NCBI RefSeq assembly: GCF_029961145.1
Contig: NZ_JASBRG010000007.1
Coordinates: forward strand, 910,155 to 974,154
Source of the DNA: Pinibacter soli
GTDB lineage: Bacteria; Bacteroidota; Bacteroidia; Chitinophagales; Chitinophagaceae
DNA length: 64,000 nt
Reading direction: 5' to 3'
How positions within the stretch are numbered: position 1 is the first letter of the stretch; each line of letters opens with the position of its first letter. The position numbers and the translations under genes were made by a program. Under the pieces are notes generated by a model that saw only the letters and a program-made list of their open reading frames with translations, made no database searches and was not told where the DNA came from. Positions 1 to 8,580 of this stretch are shown in pieces.

Positions 1-1253
1 GGAATTAGTGTGTCAGGAAGTTGCAATTCAATGCTAGTTGCATTTTCTTTAAAATTGACAGCGGCCCCCGTCATTAAATACGCTTTCTGTATATGAACAC
101 CGGGAATGGTTGCCAGCACTAAGCTTTTCTTCGATACATTAAGCAGATGTAAGTAGATCTTATTTCCTTTTCTTGTGGATGCAAAACTGCTATCAGGAGT
201 AAATGGCCCACCGAGTGTTCCGTAAATGGAGGCGCCATTTTGTTTTAACCAGTCTCCCATTGCTTTCAATTGCTTTACCTGTCTTGCTTCCATGCGTCCG
301 TCCGGCATCGGTCCTACGTTCAACAACAAGTTACCATTCCCTCCGGCAGTAAGTGCAAGCGTACTGATGCATTGTTTCAATGGCTTCATTTTATCGTTTG
401 GTTTCCACGCCCATTGATTGCAAATGGTAATGCACGATTCCCATGGAAACGACATGTTTAACTTCCCGATCTTTTGCTCTGGCGTTGCATAATCGCCAAC
501 AGATTGCTCATTCAGTATTTCGTGCTCGTTCTTTCCCAACCTGTTGTTTACGATCAGTGCAGGATCTAATTTCTTCAGGTATGCATACATGTCTTTTGCA
601 TAGTCGTTTGTCCACGGCTGTTCCCAATTACCGTCGAACCAAAGCAAGAAAGGATGATAATTATCGATCAATTCTTTCAATTGCGATTTCATGTATTGCA
701 CAAACTTGTTCATGTCGCCATCAGGCGCTATGCCTTTGCCGTCGTTGTGTACAGGATATGAACGATCGTACCAGTCCAGCACCGTATAATAAATGCCAAA
801 CTTAATATCGTATTTCTTACATGCTTTTGCCAATGCACCTACCACGTCTTTTTTAAACGGCGTCTGCATGATGTTGTAGCTTGTAAAGGCAGTGGGCCAT
901 AAACAAAAACCATCGTGATGTTTTGCGGTTATCACAATGTATTTCATGCCTGCATCTTTGGCGGTTTTTACCCATGCATCAGCATCAAATAAAACGGGAT
1001 CAAATTCTTTATACAGGCTATCGTAATCGTTTTGCGCCACCTGGTGATTTCTCGACCATCCTATTTCTGTTCCGCGTAAGGTGACAGGTCCCCAATGTAT
1101 GAACATGCCAAAACGAAGGTCCATAAAGTCTTTCATTGACTGTTTGTTCACTGCCGGAAATGTAGGCACGTTCGGTCCTTGTGCATGAGACAAACCGACC
1201 AGGCATAATAACAAGCCGCAAACAAGGCTTATTTTTTTTGTATTGTTTCGCAT
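1..1253 (-). CDS. Alpha-L-fucosidase, GH29 (C-terminus cut by window edge)
   Basis: A minus-strand frame stays open from the ATG at 1253 to base 1 (417 codons and two bases), so the C-terminal end lies outside the window. The translation starts with a signal peptide (KKISLVCGLLLCLVGLSHAQ) and then shows GH29 hallmarks: FGMFIHWGP near residue 48, AKHHDGFCLWP near 110, and LLWFDGNWEQ with the predicted nucleophile Asp207. GH29 enzymes release alpha-linked L-fucose by a retaining mechanism. The enzyme is probably periplasmic or surface-exposed. A sulfatase lies just upstream on the same strand, and a second GH29 lies at 12407-13927, so this is part of a fucose-glycan locus. The frame has no disruption in the visible part. 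Confidence 0.93.
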   Translation of the reverse strand, partial: MRNNTKKISLVCGLLLCLVGLSHAQGPNVPTFPAVNKQSMKDFMDLRFGMFIHWGPVTLRGTEIGWSRNHQVAQNDYDSLYKEFDPVLFDADAWVKTAKDAGMKYIVITAKHHDGFCLWPTAFTSYNIMQTPFKKDVVGALAKACKKYDIKFGIYYTVLDWYDRSYPVHNDGKGIAPDGDMNKFVQYMKSQLKELIDNYHPFLLWFDGNWEQPWTNDYAKDMYAYLKKLDPALIVNNRLGKNEHEILNEQSVGDYATPEQKIGKLNMSFPWESCITICNQWAWKPNDKMKPLKQCISTLALTAGGNGNLLLNVGPMPDGRMEARQVKQLKAMGDWLKQNGASIYGTLGGPFTPDSSFASTRKGNKIYLHLLNVSKKSLVLATIPGVHIQKAYLMTGAAVNFKENATSIELQLPDTLI

Positions 1254-1261
1254 ATGAAGGA

Positions 1262-1380
1262 GGTTTTGAGTTTTGAGTTTTAAGTTCTAAGTATTAAGTT
1301 TTAAGTAGTAAGTAGTAAGTAGTAAAAGAGCGTCAACTTTCTTACTACTTAAACCTTATTACTTATTACTTACTACTTTA
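1262..1380. repeat. Heptad-unit inverted repeat between sulfatase and GH29
   Basis: The left arm (about 1265-1329) is a run of degenerate 7-nt units such as GTTTTGA, GTTTTAA and GTAGTAA. The right arm (about 1340-1380) is its approximate reverse complement, built of TTACTAC and TTATTAC units. The sulfatase stop codon (1378-1380, read on the minus strand) lies at the edge of the right arm. The element fills most of the intercistronic gap and could fold into a long hairpin in RNA. Confidence 0.75.
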
Positions 1381-2853
1381 CTTCGTCTTATTAATGTATG
1401 CCGGTTCGCGAACTTCGGATCCGGTAGTTTTTGTAAGATCATCGCCTAAAGATTTGCGATATTTTTCTGCGATCTCTTCAAGTTCTTTTACTATTTCGGG
1501 ATGGGCGTTTTGCACATCATGTGTTTCACCCGGATCATGCGCCAGATCGTACAATGCTTCAGGTACATTCATATCCGCATATCCGCCTGGAAATCCATCT
1601 TTACCGGGCATATAGGTTTTGTATGTTTGTCCTTTGTGCGGCAAAACAAGTTTCCAATATCCTTTACGCACGCCCTCTAAGTTGTTGCGTCCGTAATAGT
1701 AAACAAACTCCTCTCTTGGATTTGCATCAGGCTGCTGAAACAATAATGATTGAATGTCTACTCCATCAATTTTGTTTTTTGGCAATGGCGCTCCCGCCAG
1801 TTTTGCAATGGTCGGCAACAAGTCAATAGTGGATGAAAGATTGTTACACACGGTGCCTGAAGGAATCTTACCTGTCCAGTGCATGATGCAGGGTTCTTTT
1901 TGTCCGCCGTCCCAGCTGGTTCCTTTGCCTTCTCTCAAGCCGGCTGTGTTGCCCGCATGATTACCAAATGTTAACCATGGACCATTGTCGCTGGTAAACA
2001 CCACTAAAGTATTTTGATCTATGCCCCGCTCTTTCAGCGTGCGCATAATTTCGCCGATGGACCAATCTACCTCCATCATCACATCAGCAAAAAGCCCTTT
2101 ACCACTTTTGCCCAAAAAGGCAGGCGATGCATATATCGGCACGTGCACCATGGATGGAGCAAGATATAAGAAGAATGGTCTGTTTTTATTTTCTTTAATG
2201 AACTTGCAAGCACGCTTTGTATAAATGCCTGTCAATTCTCCCTGATCCTCTAATGTTTGAATATATTTTATCGGAGAATCGCCTTCAAGCAAAGGCAAAG
2301 GAGGATATTTAAACTGAGGTTTTGTAGAGTCCGTCATTGGCTTGCCATTATAACCAACCGGCCACATATCATTTGAATAAGGTAATCCTAAAAATTCATC
2401 GAAGCCATAATGAATTGGCCAATAAGGTGCTTTACCGCCTAAGTGCCATTTACCCACCATGCCGGTATGATAACCCACTTTTTTTAACATAGAAGCGATG
2501 GTTTCTTCCTCTGGATTGAGTGCTCTGTTTTCCCAAGGCATGAATGCGCCGGATATACCGAGCCTGTTAGGATAGCAACCTGTAAGCAAGCCGCACCTTG
2601 AGGCAGTACATGTTGCCTGTGCTGCATAAAAGTTTGTGAAGCGCATACCTTCTGCCGCAAGCTTGTTGATTTGCGGCGTGTGATACGGGCCTCCGTTGTA
2701 ACACTCAGGATCACCATATCCCATGTCGTCCATCAGAATGATGATGACGTTGGGCTGCTTACCAGCAGCTTCATTTTTTGCACGTTGTCCGTAGTTTACG
2801 TTACTTACCAACAAGAACATTGCCAGGAGCGAGTTCAAAAATATAGGTTTCAT
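1378..2853 (-). CDS. Secreted formylglycine-dependent sulfatase (S1 family)
   Basis: This 491-residue protein has an N-terminal signal peptide ending near Gln23, then the sulfatase fold start PNVIIILMDDMGYGD, where the Asp pair binds calcium. The formylglycine signature is CTASR followed by GLLTG, with Cys82 as the residue to be matured; the third position is Ala rather than the commoner Pro, which the family tolerates. A second metal-site segment, FTSDNGPW, is in the middle of the protein. It should remove sulfate esters from a glycan in the periplasm. It lies between the GH29 gene and the SusC remnant, all on the minus strand. The sulfated sugar cannot be named from sequence alone. Confidence 0.93.
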   Translation of the reverse strand: MKPIFLNSLLAMFLLVSNVNYGQRAKNEAAGKQPNVIIILMDDMGYGDPECYNGGPYHTPQINKLAAEGMRFTNFYAAQATCTASRCGLLTGCYPNRLGISGAFMPWENRALNPEEETIASMLKKVGYHTGMVGKWHLGGKAPYWPIHYGFDEFLGLPYSNDMWPVGYNGKPMTDSTKPQFKYPPLPLLEGDSPIKYIQTLEDQGELTGIYTKRACKFIKENKNRPFFLYLAPSMVHVPIYASPAFLGKSGKGLFADVMMEVDWSIGEIMRTLKERGIDQNTLVVFTSDNGPWLTFGNHAGNTAGLREGKGTSWDGGQKEPCIMHWTGKIPSGTVCNNLSSTIDLLPTIAKLAGAPLPKNKIDGVDIQSLLFQQPDANPREEFVYYYGRNNLEGVRKGYWKLVLPHKGQTYKTYMPGKDGFPGGYADMNVPEALYDLAHDPGETHDVQNAHPEIVKELEEIAEKYRKSLGDDLTKTTGSEVREPAYINKTK

Positions 2854-2955
2854 CTTTCGGTTTTAAATATCACCGACGAACAATACTGTTCGCCGGTGAC
2901 AAATAACTGATATTTTAATCCAAATTCTATAACAATATTGATGATTCGATGTTTT

Positions 2956-3927
2956 TTATTGCCAACCTGGATTTTGGGAGAGTTTCGGATTCAGTGTGAT
3001 TTCATTCGTTGGAATGTTATCGAGGTAATCTCTGTTTATGTTGAAATTATATCCGTTGGGTAAAGCCGTTTTCAACACGTCCACAAGACCTTGCGCATTG
3101 GTTAACACAGTTGGAGCCGGTGAATAGTCCGAAGCAAGGTATGGAAAGCCTAAAGGACGTTTACCGTTAAACAAAGCGTGTGCTCTCCATCTGTGCCAGT
3201 TTCCTGAATATTCAATATTCAATTTACCATTCGTTCCACCTGATTTAGTAGTGATCAGAATTACACCATAAGATGCCTTTGCGCCATAAATAGCGGCAGA
3301 AGCGCCATCTTTTAGAACTGATACAGATTCGATATCATTGGGGTTAACTCCATTGATGTTATCGGTCTGAATACCATCTACAAGAACAAGAGGCGTACCC
3401 TGTCCTCTGATCTGCATGCTTAACGCGGCACCCGGTTCAAAACCATAAGTTCCCGGCGTAAAGTTCATGCCCGCTACTTTGCCCTGCAGTGCCTGCGACA
3501 GTGTAGCGGTAGGACGGTTAATCAATTCTGTGCCTTTTACTACGGCAACAGAACCGGTAAGGTTCACTTTCTTTTGAGTACCGTAACCAACAACGACAAC
3601 ATCAGTCAATGCTTTGGAGTCATCTTTCAAAACAATGCTGAGGGAAGCCTGTTGGCCTGCTTTTACTTCTTGTGCTTCAAACCCAACACCGGTGAGTACG
3701 AGGACTGTACTGTTGCTATGTTTCAGGCGAATGCTGAATTTTCCTTTTTCGTCTGAAGCAGTTGCGTTGTTCGTTCCTTTTTCTGTAACGGTTATCCCGG
3801 CAAGTGGCAAACCCTTGTCATTTGTTACCACACCCGTAATAGTTCCGCTTGCTACGTTTTGAGCAAAGATGCTCCACGTACACAAAAGCATAAACAGCGT
3901 AAGCATTAATCTTACTGATTTCTTCAT
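2956..3927 (-). pseudogene. SusC-SusD deletion chimera (TonB-dependent receptor remnant)
   Basis: The 323-residue product is far shorter than SusC-type receptors, which run to about 1000 residues. Residues 1-243 are normal for SusC: signal peptide, a CarboxypepD_reg-like domain (GTITGVVTNDKGLPLAGITV), the TonB-box-like segment DVVVVGYGTQKKVNLTGSV, and a plug domain ending VILITTKSGGTNGK. From about Trp244 the sequence stops resembling a receptor barrel. It ends RDYLDNIPTNEITLNPKL and then QNPGWQ, which is the typical C-terminus of a SusD lipoprotein. The simplest reading is an in-frame deletion that joined the SusC plug to the SusD tail, removing the barrel and most of SusD. It is unlikely to work as an importer. 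An assembly join is the alternative. Confidence 0.85.
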
Positions 3928-4396
3928 AATGGCAGTTTTTAAATTTGGGTTTTAATAATCAAAAAAAATTACCCAATCGTTTATTTAGCGATCGTTGATA
4001 CTTATGTCATTTGACAAAAAAATTGAAAAAAAAATGCTCCCGATAATTTCTGCGGTGGTTTTGCACTTATTGTTATGCTTGAGAGCATTTTATCACTATT
4101 TTGATGTCATCATATATAGTTATGATAAGGTTTAATGGCGTCTTTCATCAGCTATCCAAGACACTACACTTGCGTCTTTTTTTATAGGAGAAGATTAGTT
4201 ACGCAAGTAATGCAACGCAAATGTGCTAATCTTGTTAATGGACCATTTTAGAAAAAAAAAAACGGACCAATTAAACAATTACTATCAACAATATATTAGA
4301 GGATAAATACAAAAAGCGCCCCAACAAAAACGTCTTTTTTTTCCTTCAATATATCGTTGATTTCATTGGACAGGATAAACCAATATTCAAATTACT
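3928..4396. other. Intergenic region upstream of the SusC remnant
   Basis: This 469-bp AT-rich gap lies between FucP and the SusC remnant, both on the minus strand. It should carry the promoter of the remnant gene, but I see no clean TAnnTTTG box at a sensible distance. It contains several T-tracts, for example after GCGTC near 4170 and after ACGTC near 4330, that could belong to weak terminators of fucP. No convincing coding frame is present. Confidence 0.4.
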
Positions 4397-5695
4397 TTAA
4401 ACAACCTCTAAGCTTTCTACACTTATAGTTTGCGGTTTTTTATGAATTATTCGTGACCCTTTTCTTGCATAGTATATCACATACACATAACAGGCTGCGG
4501 AAAACAAATATGCTAACCTGATGTCTCCTCTGTCTGACAATATTCCCATCAAGGGCGGAACAACTGCACCACCCACAATTCCCATGATCAATAATGAAGA
4601 AGCCGCTTTTGTGTACGCACCGAGATCCTTAATGCTTAGTGTAAATATCAACGGATACATCACAGACGTGAACAATCCTACCAATGCAAGAAGACATAAA
4701 GAGTAATAACCCGGCGCCACTATTGCAAGCGCCACACATACACACGCACCGCCTGCGGATATGAGCAACATGCGCTGAGCCGGAGCCCTCTTCAGTAGCC
4801 ACGATCCACTCAACCTGCCTGCTAAAACGAGCAGCATGAACAATGTAATAAACAAGGCGGCTTTCCTTTCTCCCAACCCTTCCAGGTTCATTGATTTTGC
4901 ATAACGGATAAAGAAACTTACAATGCCTACTTCTGCCCCTACGTAAGCAAAGACGGCCAATGCGCCGAGGTACGCATGTTTGTATCGAAAAACATTTTTG
5001 AACTTATATTGCTCATCTGCATTTTCCTGAATAGTGGGCAGTTTTGTAAACAGAATACATATTGCTGCCAATAAAAACAAAACGGCCAAAGCGATATAAG
5101 GCAGTTTTACCAGTGAGGCTTCGTTTGTGAGGAACTGATTCAATTGTTCCGGCGCGTATGCGTTGATCTCTTCAGCAGAAACATCTTTCTTATGCAGCAA
5201 TAACAACGACGCAATGTACGGGGCACTTGCAGCGCCGCATGACCCAATCGCTGCCGATAAGCTTAGCCGGCTTGATGCGCCTTCCGGTGCGCCAAGCTTT
5301 GCGACATAAGGAGTGGCAGCGGTTTCCAAAAAAGTGAAACCTGCTGCCATAATAAACAACGCGCCCAAAAACAACGGATAATATCGTGTTTGAGCGGCCG
5401 GATAAAATAAACAAGCTCCTACACATGCGATTACCAAACCTGCTACCATACCGGCTTTATAACCCTTGCGACGTATATACAATCCCGCTGGCAGAGCCAA
5501 TAAAAAATAGGCGCCAAAAAAAGCGGATTGAATAAAAGTTGATTGCACATCAGTAAGTCTGCACGCTCTCTTCAAATGCGGAATCAGTACATCATTGATG
5601 TTTCTGCACATGTTCCACAAAAGCATCAGCGTCATTACGATGATAAAGGGTACTATGTACTTTTCTTTTTTGATCCCAGGTAAATGATTATCCAT
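4397..5695 (-). CDS. fucP: L-fucose permease, FucP-type MFS transporter
   Basis: The 432-residue protein has about twelve hydrophobic segments and the FucP-family N-terminus: MLLWNMCRNINDVLIPHLKR followed by TDVQSTFIQSAFFGAYFLLA. Proteins of this family import L-fucose with protons across the inner membrane. The assignment to fucose rather than another sugar rests on the neighbours: mutarotase, fuconate dehydratase and SDR lie upstream on the same strand, and two fucosidases are close by. The gap to the mutarotase (166 bp) holds an inverted repeat, so the genes may be transcribed together across it. Confidence 0.85.
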   Translation of the reverse strand: MDNHLPGIKKEKYIVPFIIVMTLMLLWNMCRNINDVLIPHLKRACRLTDVQSTFIQSAFFGAYFLLALPAGLYIRRKGYKAGMVAGLVIACVGACLFYPAAQTRYYPLFLGALFIMAAGFTFLETAATPYVAKLGAPEGASSRLSLSAAIGSCGAASAPYIASLLLLHKKDVSAEEINAYAPEQLNQFLTNEASLVKLPYIALAVLFLLAAICILFTKLPTIQENADEQYKFKNVFRYKHAYLGALAVFAYVGAEVGIVSFFIRYAKSMNLEGLGERKAALFITLFMLLVLAGRLSGSWLLKRAPAQRMLLISAGGACVCVALAIVAPGYYSLCLLALVGLFTSVMYPLIFTLSIKDLGAYTKAASSLLIMGIVGGAVVPPLMGILSDRGDIRLAYLFSAACYVYVIYYARKGSRIIHKKPQTISVESLEVV

Positions 5696-5717
5696 TTTGC
5701 AAGCAATACGTTTTTAG

Positions 5718-5859
5718 TTCAATTAGTAATTAATAATTAACAATTAATAGAATAGCATTCGTTATTAAATGTAACACCTCCAATTTTTGAACAGATTTGT
5801 AACATCATTTTTGTAAAGCATGTCACCCTATTAATTCTTAATTATTAATTATTAATTCC
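5718..5859. repeat. Heptad-unit inverted repeat between mutarotase and fucP
   Basis: The left arm (about 5718-5750) reads TTAGTAATTAATAATTAAC-like units. The right arm (about 5830-5859) is its near reverse complement, with TTAATTATTAATTATTAATT-like units. The arms bracket about 80 bp of ordinary sequence. The mutarotase stop codon (5862-5864) is two bases from the outer edge of the right arm. Confidence 0.75.
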
Positions 5860-5861
5860 TC

Positions 5862-6197
5862 CTATAGTTTAAATACTTGTTTCATCAACACCCAATGTTC
5901 ACCAGGTTCAGCAAATGCGGGTTTCTCCTGCATCGTATTCATCAATGCAGCCCATTCCTGTTGGCGCGGCAATCCAGCCATTTTTTCAAAGCCACTTTTC
6001 AACTCAAACTCATCATCGGTTTCCATGATCATTACAAGTCTTGTCGATACGCGATAGATATCCATCGATAGTATACCACATGCTTTGATGCCTTCCGGTA
6101 TCTCAGGCCATATTGAATCTTGTCGATGATATTTCTCATAGGCTTCTATCAACCCATCATCGTTCTTCAAGTCAAGCGTTAAGCAGAATTTTTTCAT
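5862..6197 (-). CDS. L-fucose/L-rhamnose mutarotase family protein (DUF718)
   Basis: This 111-residue protein matches the rhamnose mutarotase-like family: a short ferredoxin-like fold with KKFCLTLDLKNDDGLIEAYEKYH at the start, then WPEIPEGIKACGI, METDDEF and a QEWAALM segment. The family interconverts the alpha and beta anomers of 6-deoxyhexoses before enzymatic oxidation or isomerisation. Its place between fucP and fuconate dehydratase suggests that fucose is the substrate here (inference). Length is normal for the family. The protein has no signal peptide and should be cytoplasmic. Confidence 0.85.
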   Translation of the reverse strand: MKKFCLTLDLKNDDGLIEAYEKYHRQDSIWPEIPEGIKACGILSMDIYRVSTRLVMIMETDDEFELKSGFEKMAGLPRQQEWAALMNTMQEKPAFAEPGEHWVLMKQVFKL

Positions 6198-6204
6198 GGT
6201 TCAA

Positions 6205-6298
6205 TGTAAGTTTTGAGTTATGAGTTCTGAGTATTGAGTTCGGGGTTTTGAGTTTAGTTCGCCCTACTCGTAACTCAAAACTCAATACTCAAAACTTC
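6205..6298. repeat. Heptad-unit inverted repeat between dehydratase and mutarotase
   Basis: The left arm (about 6206-6256) has units GTTTTGA, GTTATGA, GTTCTGA and GTATTGA. The right arm (about 6267-6297) reads TAACTCAAAACTCAATACTC and is the reverse complement of that pattern. The spacer is only about 10 bp, so the hairpin would be compact. The dehydratase stop codon (6299-6301) abuts the outer edge. Confidence 0.8.
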
Positions 6299-7522
6299 CT
6301 ACCCTATCAAGTCGCACGAACTTCCCGGCTCCTGCGGCGTTTCGTATACTCCGTTTTTCACATTTACCGGATGTACAAAATGTTTTTGCAAATGCGGTAT
6401 ATGTTCCAGAAACAAGGCTTCGTGTCCCATGCTGATATGATTGAACAGTACAAGGTGTTGATGTAATTGTCCCATATCTCCCACATGAGGTACCACAGGT
6501 ACACCATATTTTTTTGCCAGCAGGCTCACTGTAATAAACTCACTTACACCACCAACCCTCACTGCATCTACCTGTATAAAACCCGCACACTTAGCCTGCA
6601 AATAATTTTTAAATATTAGCCTGTTCGGTACGTGCTCGCCCAAAGCCAACTTCATAGGAGCAATTGCTTCGGCCAGTACTTTGTGCGCAAATACATCATC
6701 CGGATGTGTTGGTTCTTCTATCCAATATGGATTCATTGGCCTTAGCATTTCTGCTATCCGCAAAGCCTGGTTCAACGTCCATTGCTGGTTAGCATCCAAC
6801 ATTATCTTCGCATCATCACCCATCGCTTCTCTTACAATGTGCGCTCTCCTTACGTCTCGTTGAGAGTCTTCGCTACCCACTTTCAACTTCACGGCATTAA
6901 AGCCTGCATCGATCGCTTTTTTGCAATTCTCCTTTACTTTATCATCGCTATAGTTGAACCAACCAATAGAAGTATCATAACCCGGATATCCGTTTTGGAT
7001 GATAGACATTCTGCCATTTGTGTTTTCCTGTTGTGCACGGAGCATGGCTTTTGCCTGTTCTGCCGTAAGCTCGTCATCCATATAGCTCAAATCAAGTGTA
7101 GCAACAACTTCCTCGGGTGTTAATGTTGTCAGCAACTTCCATAAAGGCAAACCTCTTTTTTTTGCCCACAGATCAAAGCATGCATTCGTAACCGACGCCA
7201 ATGCAAGCTGCACTACTCCTTTATGTGGCCCCAACCAACGGAACTGCTGTTCATTCGATAACGCCTTTGACAGTTTTCCAAAGTCGGACATAACCTCCTC
7301 AATATCTCTTCCTTCTAATTGCTGCGCATAAAATGATGCGGCCTTACACACCAGATCATTTCCTTCTCCCAATGTAAACGCAAGTCCCACACCTACTATT
7401 CCGCTATCATCTACCAGGTTTGTTACCGCATATGAATACACGGGATCTTTATGAATGGCATCACTGCCTGCACCCGGTGCCAAAGGAAATCTCCGGTCAT
7501 CAATTCTTATATGTTTGATCAT
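6299..7522 (-). CDS. L-fuconate dehydratase, enolase superfamily
   Basis: I place the start at 7522 (MIKHIRIDDRRFPLAPG), which gives 407 residues; an in-frame ATG 33 bp upstream adds an implausible lysine-rich extension. The enolase-superfamily catalytic set is visible: KxK base motif AVKLKVG (Lys212, Lys214), metal ligands in IMLDANQQW, YWIEEP and LALGEHVPNR, and the His of VVPHVGDMGQLHQH. The N-terminal capping-domain sequence DAIHKDPVYSYAV fits L-fuconate dehydratases, which convert L-fuconate to 2-keto-3-deoxy-L-fuconate in the non-phosphorylated fucose pathway. It sits in the fucose operon between the SDR and the mutarotase genes. Confidence 0.88.
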   Translation of the reverse strand: MIKHIRIDDRRFPLAPGAGSDAIHKDPVYSYAVTNLVDDSGIVGVGLAFTLGEGNDLVCKAASFYAQQLEGRDIEEVMSDFGKLSKALSNEQQFRWLGPHKGVVQLALASVTNACFDLWAKKRGLPLWKLLTTLTPEEVVATLDLSYMDDELTAEQAKAMLRAQQENTNGRMSIIQNGYPGYDTSIGWFNYSDDKVKENCKKAIDAGFNAVKLKVGSEDSQRDVRRAHIVREAMGDDAKIMLDANQQWTLNQALRIAEMLRPMNPYWIEEPTHPDDVFAHKVLAEAIAPMKLALGEHVPNRLIFKNYLQAKCAGFIQVDAVRVGGVSEFITVSLLAKKYGVPVVPHVGDMGQLHQHLVLFNHISMGHEALFLEHIPHLQKHFVHPVNVKNGVYETPQEPGSSCDLIG

Positions 7523-7552
7523 TGTTTCTTTTTTTTTAGCGTAACTGTTTAA

Positions 7553-7682
7553 CAAGTTTTAAGTCTTGAGTCTTGAGTTTTTGCCATCATACAAACTCGT
7601 TGAATACATCATTTTGATATGATTGCTTAAATATTCCGCAACTCTCTATTTTCAATTTTCAACTCAACTTTCAATTTTCAAC
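7553..7682. repeat. Heptad-unit repeat pair between SDR and fuconate dehydratase
   Basis: One arm (about 7556-7580) is AAGTCTTGAGTCTTGAGTTT-like. The other (about 7647-7682) is TTTTCAATTTTCAACTCAAC-like and roughly complementary. The TGA stop of the SDR gene (7678-7680) lies inside the second arm, so the repeat provides the stop. The match between arms is weaker than in the neighbouring elements. Confidence 0.6.
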
Positions 7683-8443
7683 TCCTCCTATATCCCAATT
7701 CCGCACCACCGCTCACCGGCATAATACAGCCTGTTACAAACGAGGTCTTATCGGAACATAAAAACACACAGGCATCAGCTATTACATTACCCTGCGGACA
7801 ATACCCCAGCAAATGGATGTCGTTCAAATAGTTTTCAATCTCGTTTGTATTCTTTTGTTCGTCAGCCCACTTGCGCAACATAGGTGTCCACACTCCTGCC
7901 GGTGCTACCGTATTCACTCTTATACCAAATGGCGCATAATCAATTGCCATCGATTTTGTCAGTGCGTTTACAGCACCTTTAGTGGCGGCATACGCTGCAT
8001 GATCGCCCTGGCCCATGCTGCCAACCATACTACCTGTATTGAGTATGCAGCCACCACTGTCCTTTAAATATTCAAGTCCGTATTTTGTAGTGAGATAAAT
8101 GCTAAAAAGATTTACGTCCATTAATCTTCGCCATTCTATCATGGACGTTTCGTGCAGAGCTTTCGCCGGATTTGCGATACCGGCATTGTTATGAATACAG
8201 TTAAGTATCCCATAGCGGGCAATTACTTTTTCTATAGCATCTTCTATTTGCACAGCGTCTGACACGTCACAAACAACACCCATATGATCGTTGCCTATTT
8301 CCAACATCAGACTATTTAATGCAGCGGCGTCAACATCCAACACTGCGACCAAAGCTCCTTCCTTTACATATGCTTTTACGCAATGCATACCCAATCCCAC
8401 TGGCACCTCCGGTAACCAGGATAACTCTTTTTTCCAATAACAT
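7678..8443 (-). CDS. SDR dehydrogenase of fucose catabolism, apparent frameshift near 8390-8398
   Basis: The cofactor-binding start is in one frame and the rest in another. From ATG 8443 the frame reads MLLEKRVILVTGGASGIG, a perfect SDR Rossmann motif, then loses sense. The neighbouring frame picks up MHCVKAYVKEGALVAVLDVD and continues through NNAGIANPAKA, the Ser of TGSMVGS, the active-site YAATK and the C-terminus. Removing one G from either GGG run (8390-8392 or 8396-8398 on the plus-strand map) restores a 254-residue SDR of normal length. Either the gene is freshly inactivated or the base is a sequencing error. By context it is L-fucose dehydrogenase or 2-keto-3-deoxy-L-fuconate dehydrogenase. 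An uninterrupted frame from 8523 exists, but its first 45 residues make no sense. Confidence 0.85.
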
Positions 8444-8580
8444 ATGGCAACAAGCAATTTTCTGCAACAAAAAAAATGATAATTATCAAGCAAAAGATTT
8501 CGTTTCATTTCCAAAACATGCACTATTTTATCATAAATGATCTACTTTTATTGTCCAAAGAGAATATTTGCGACTGACAT

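Noticed and set aside
443-805. Plus-strand open frame near the left edge
   Set aside because: It is the complement of the GH29 fucosidase, whose catalytic motifs are intact across this stretch.
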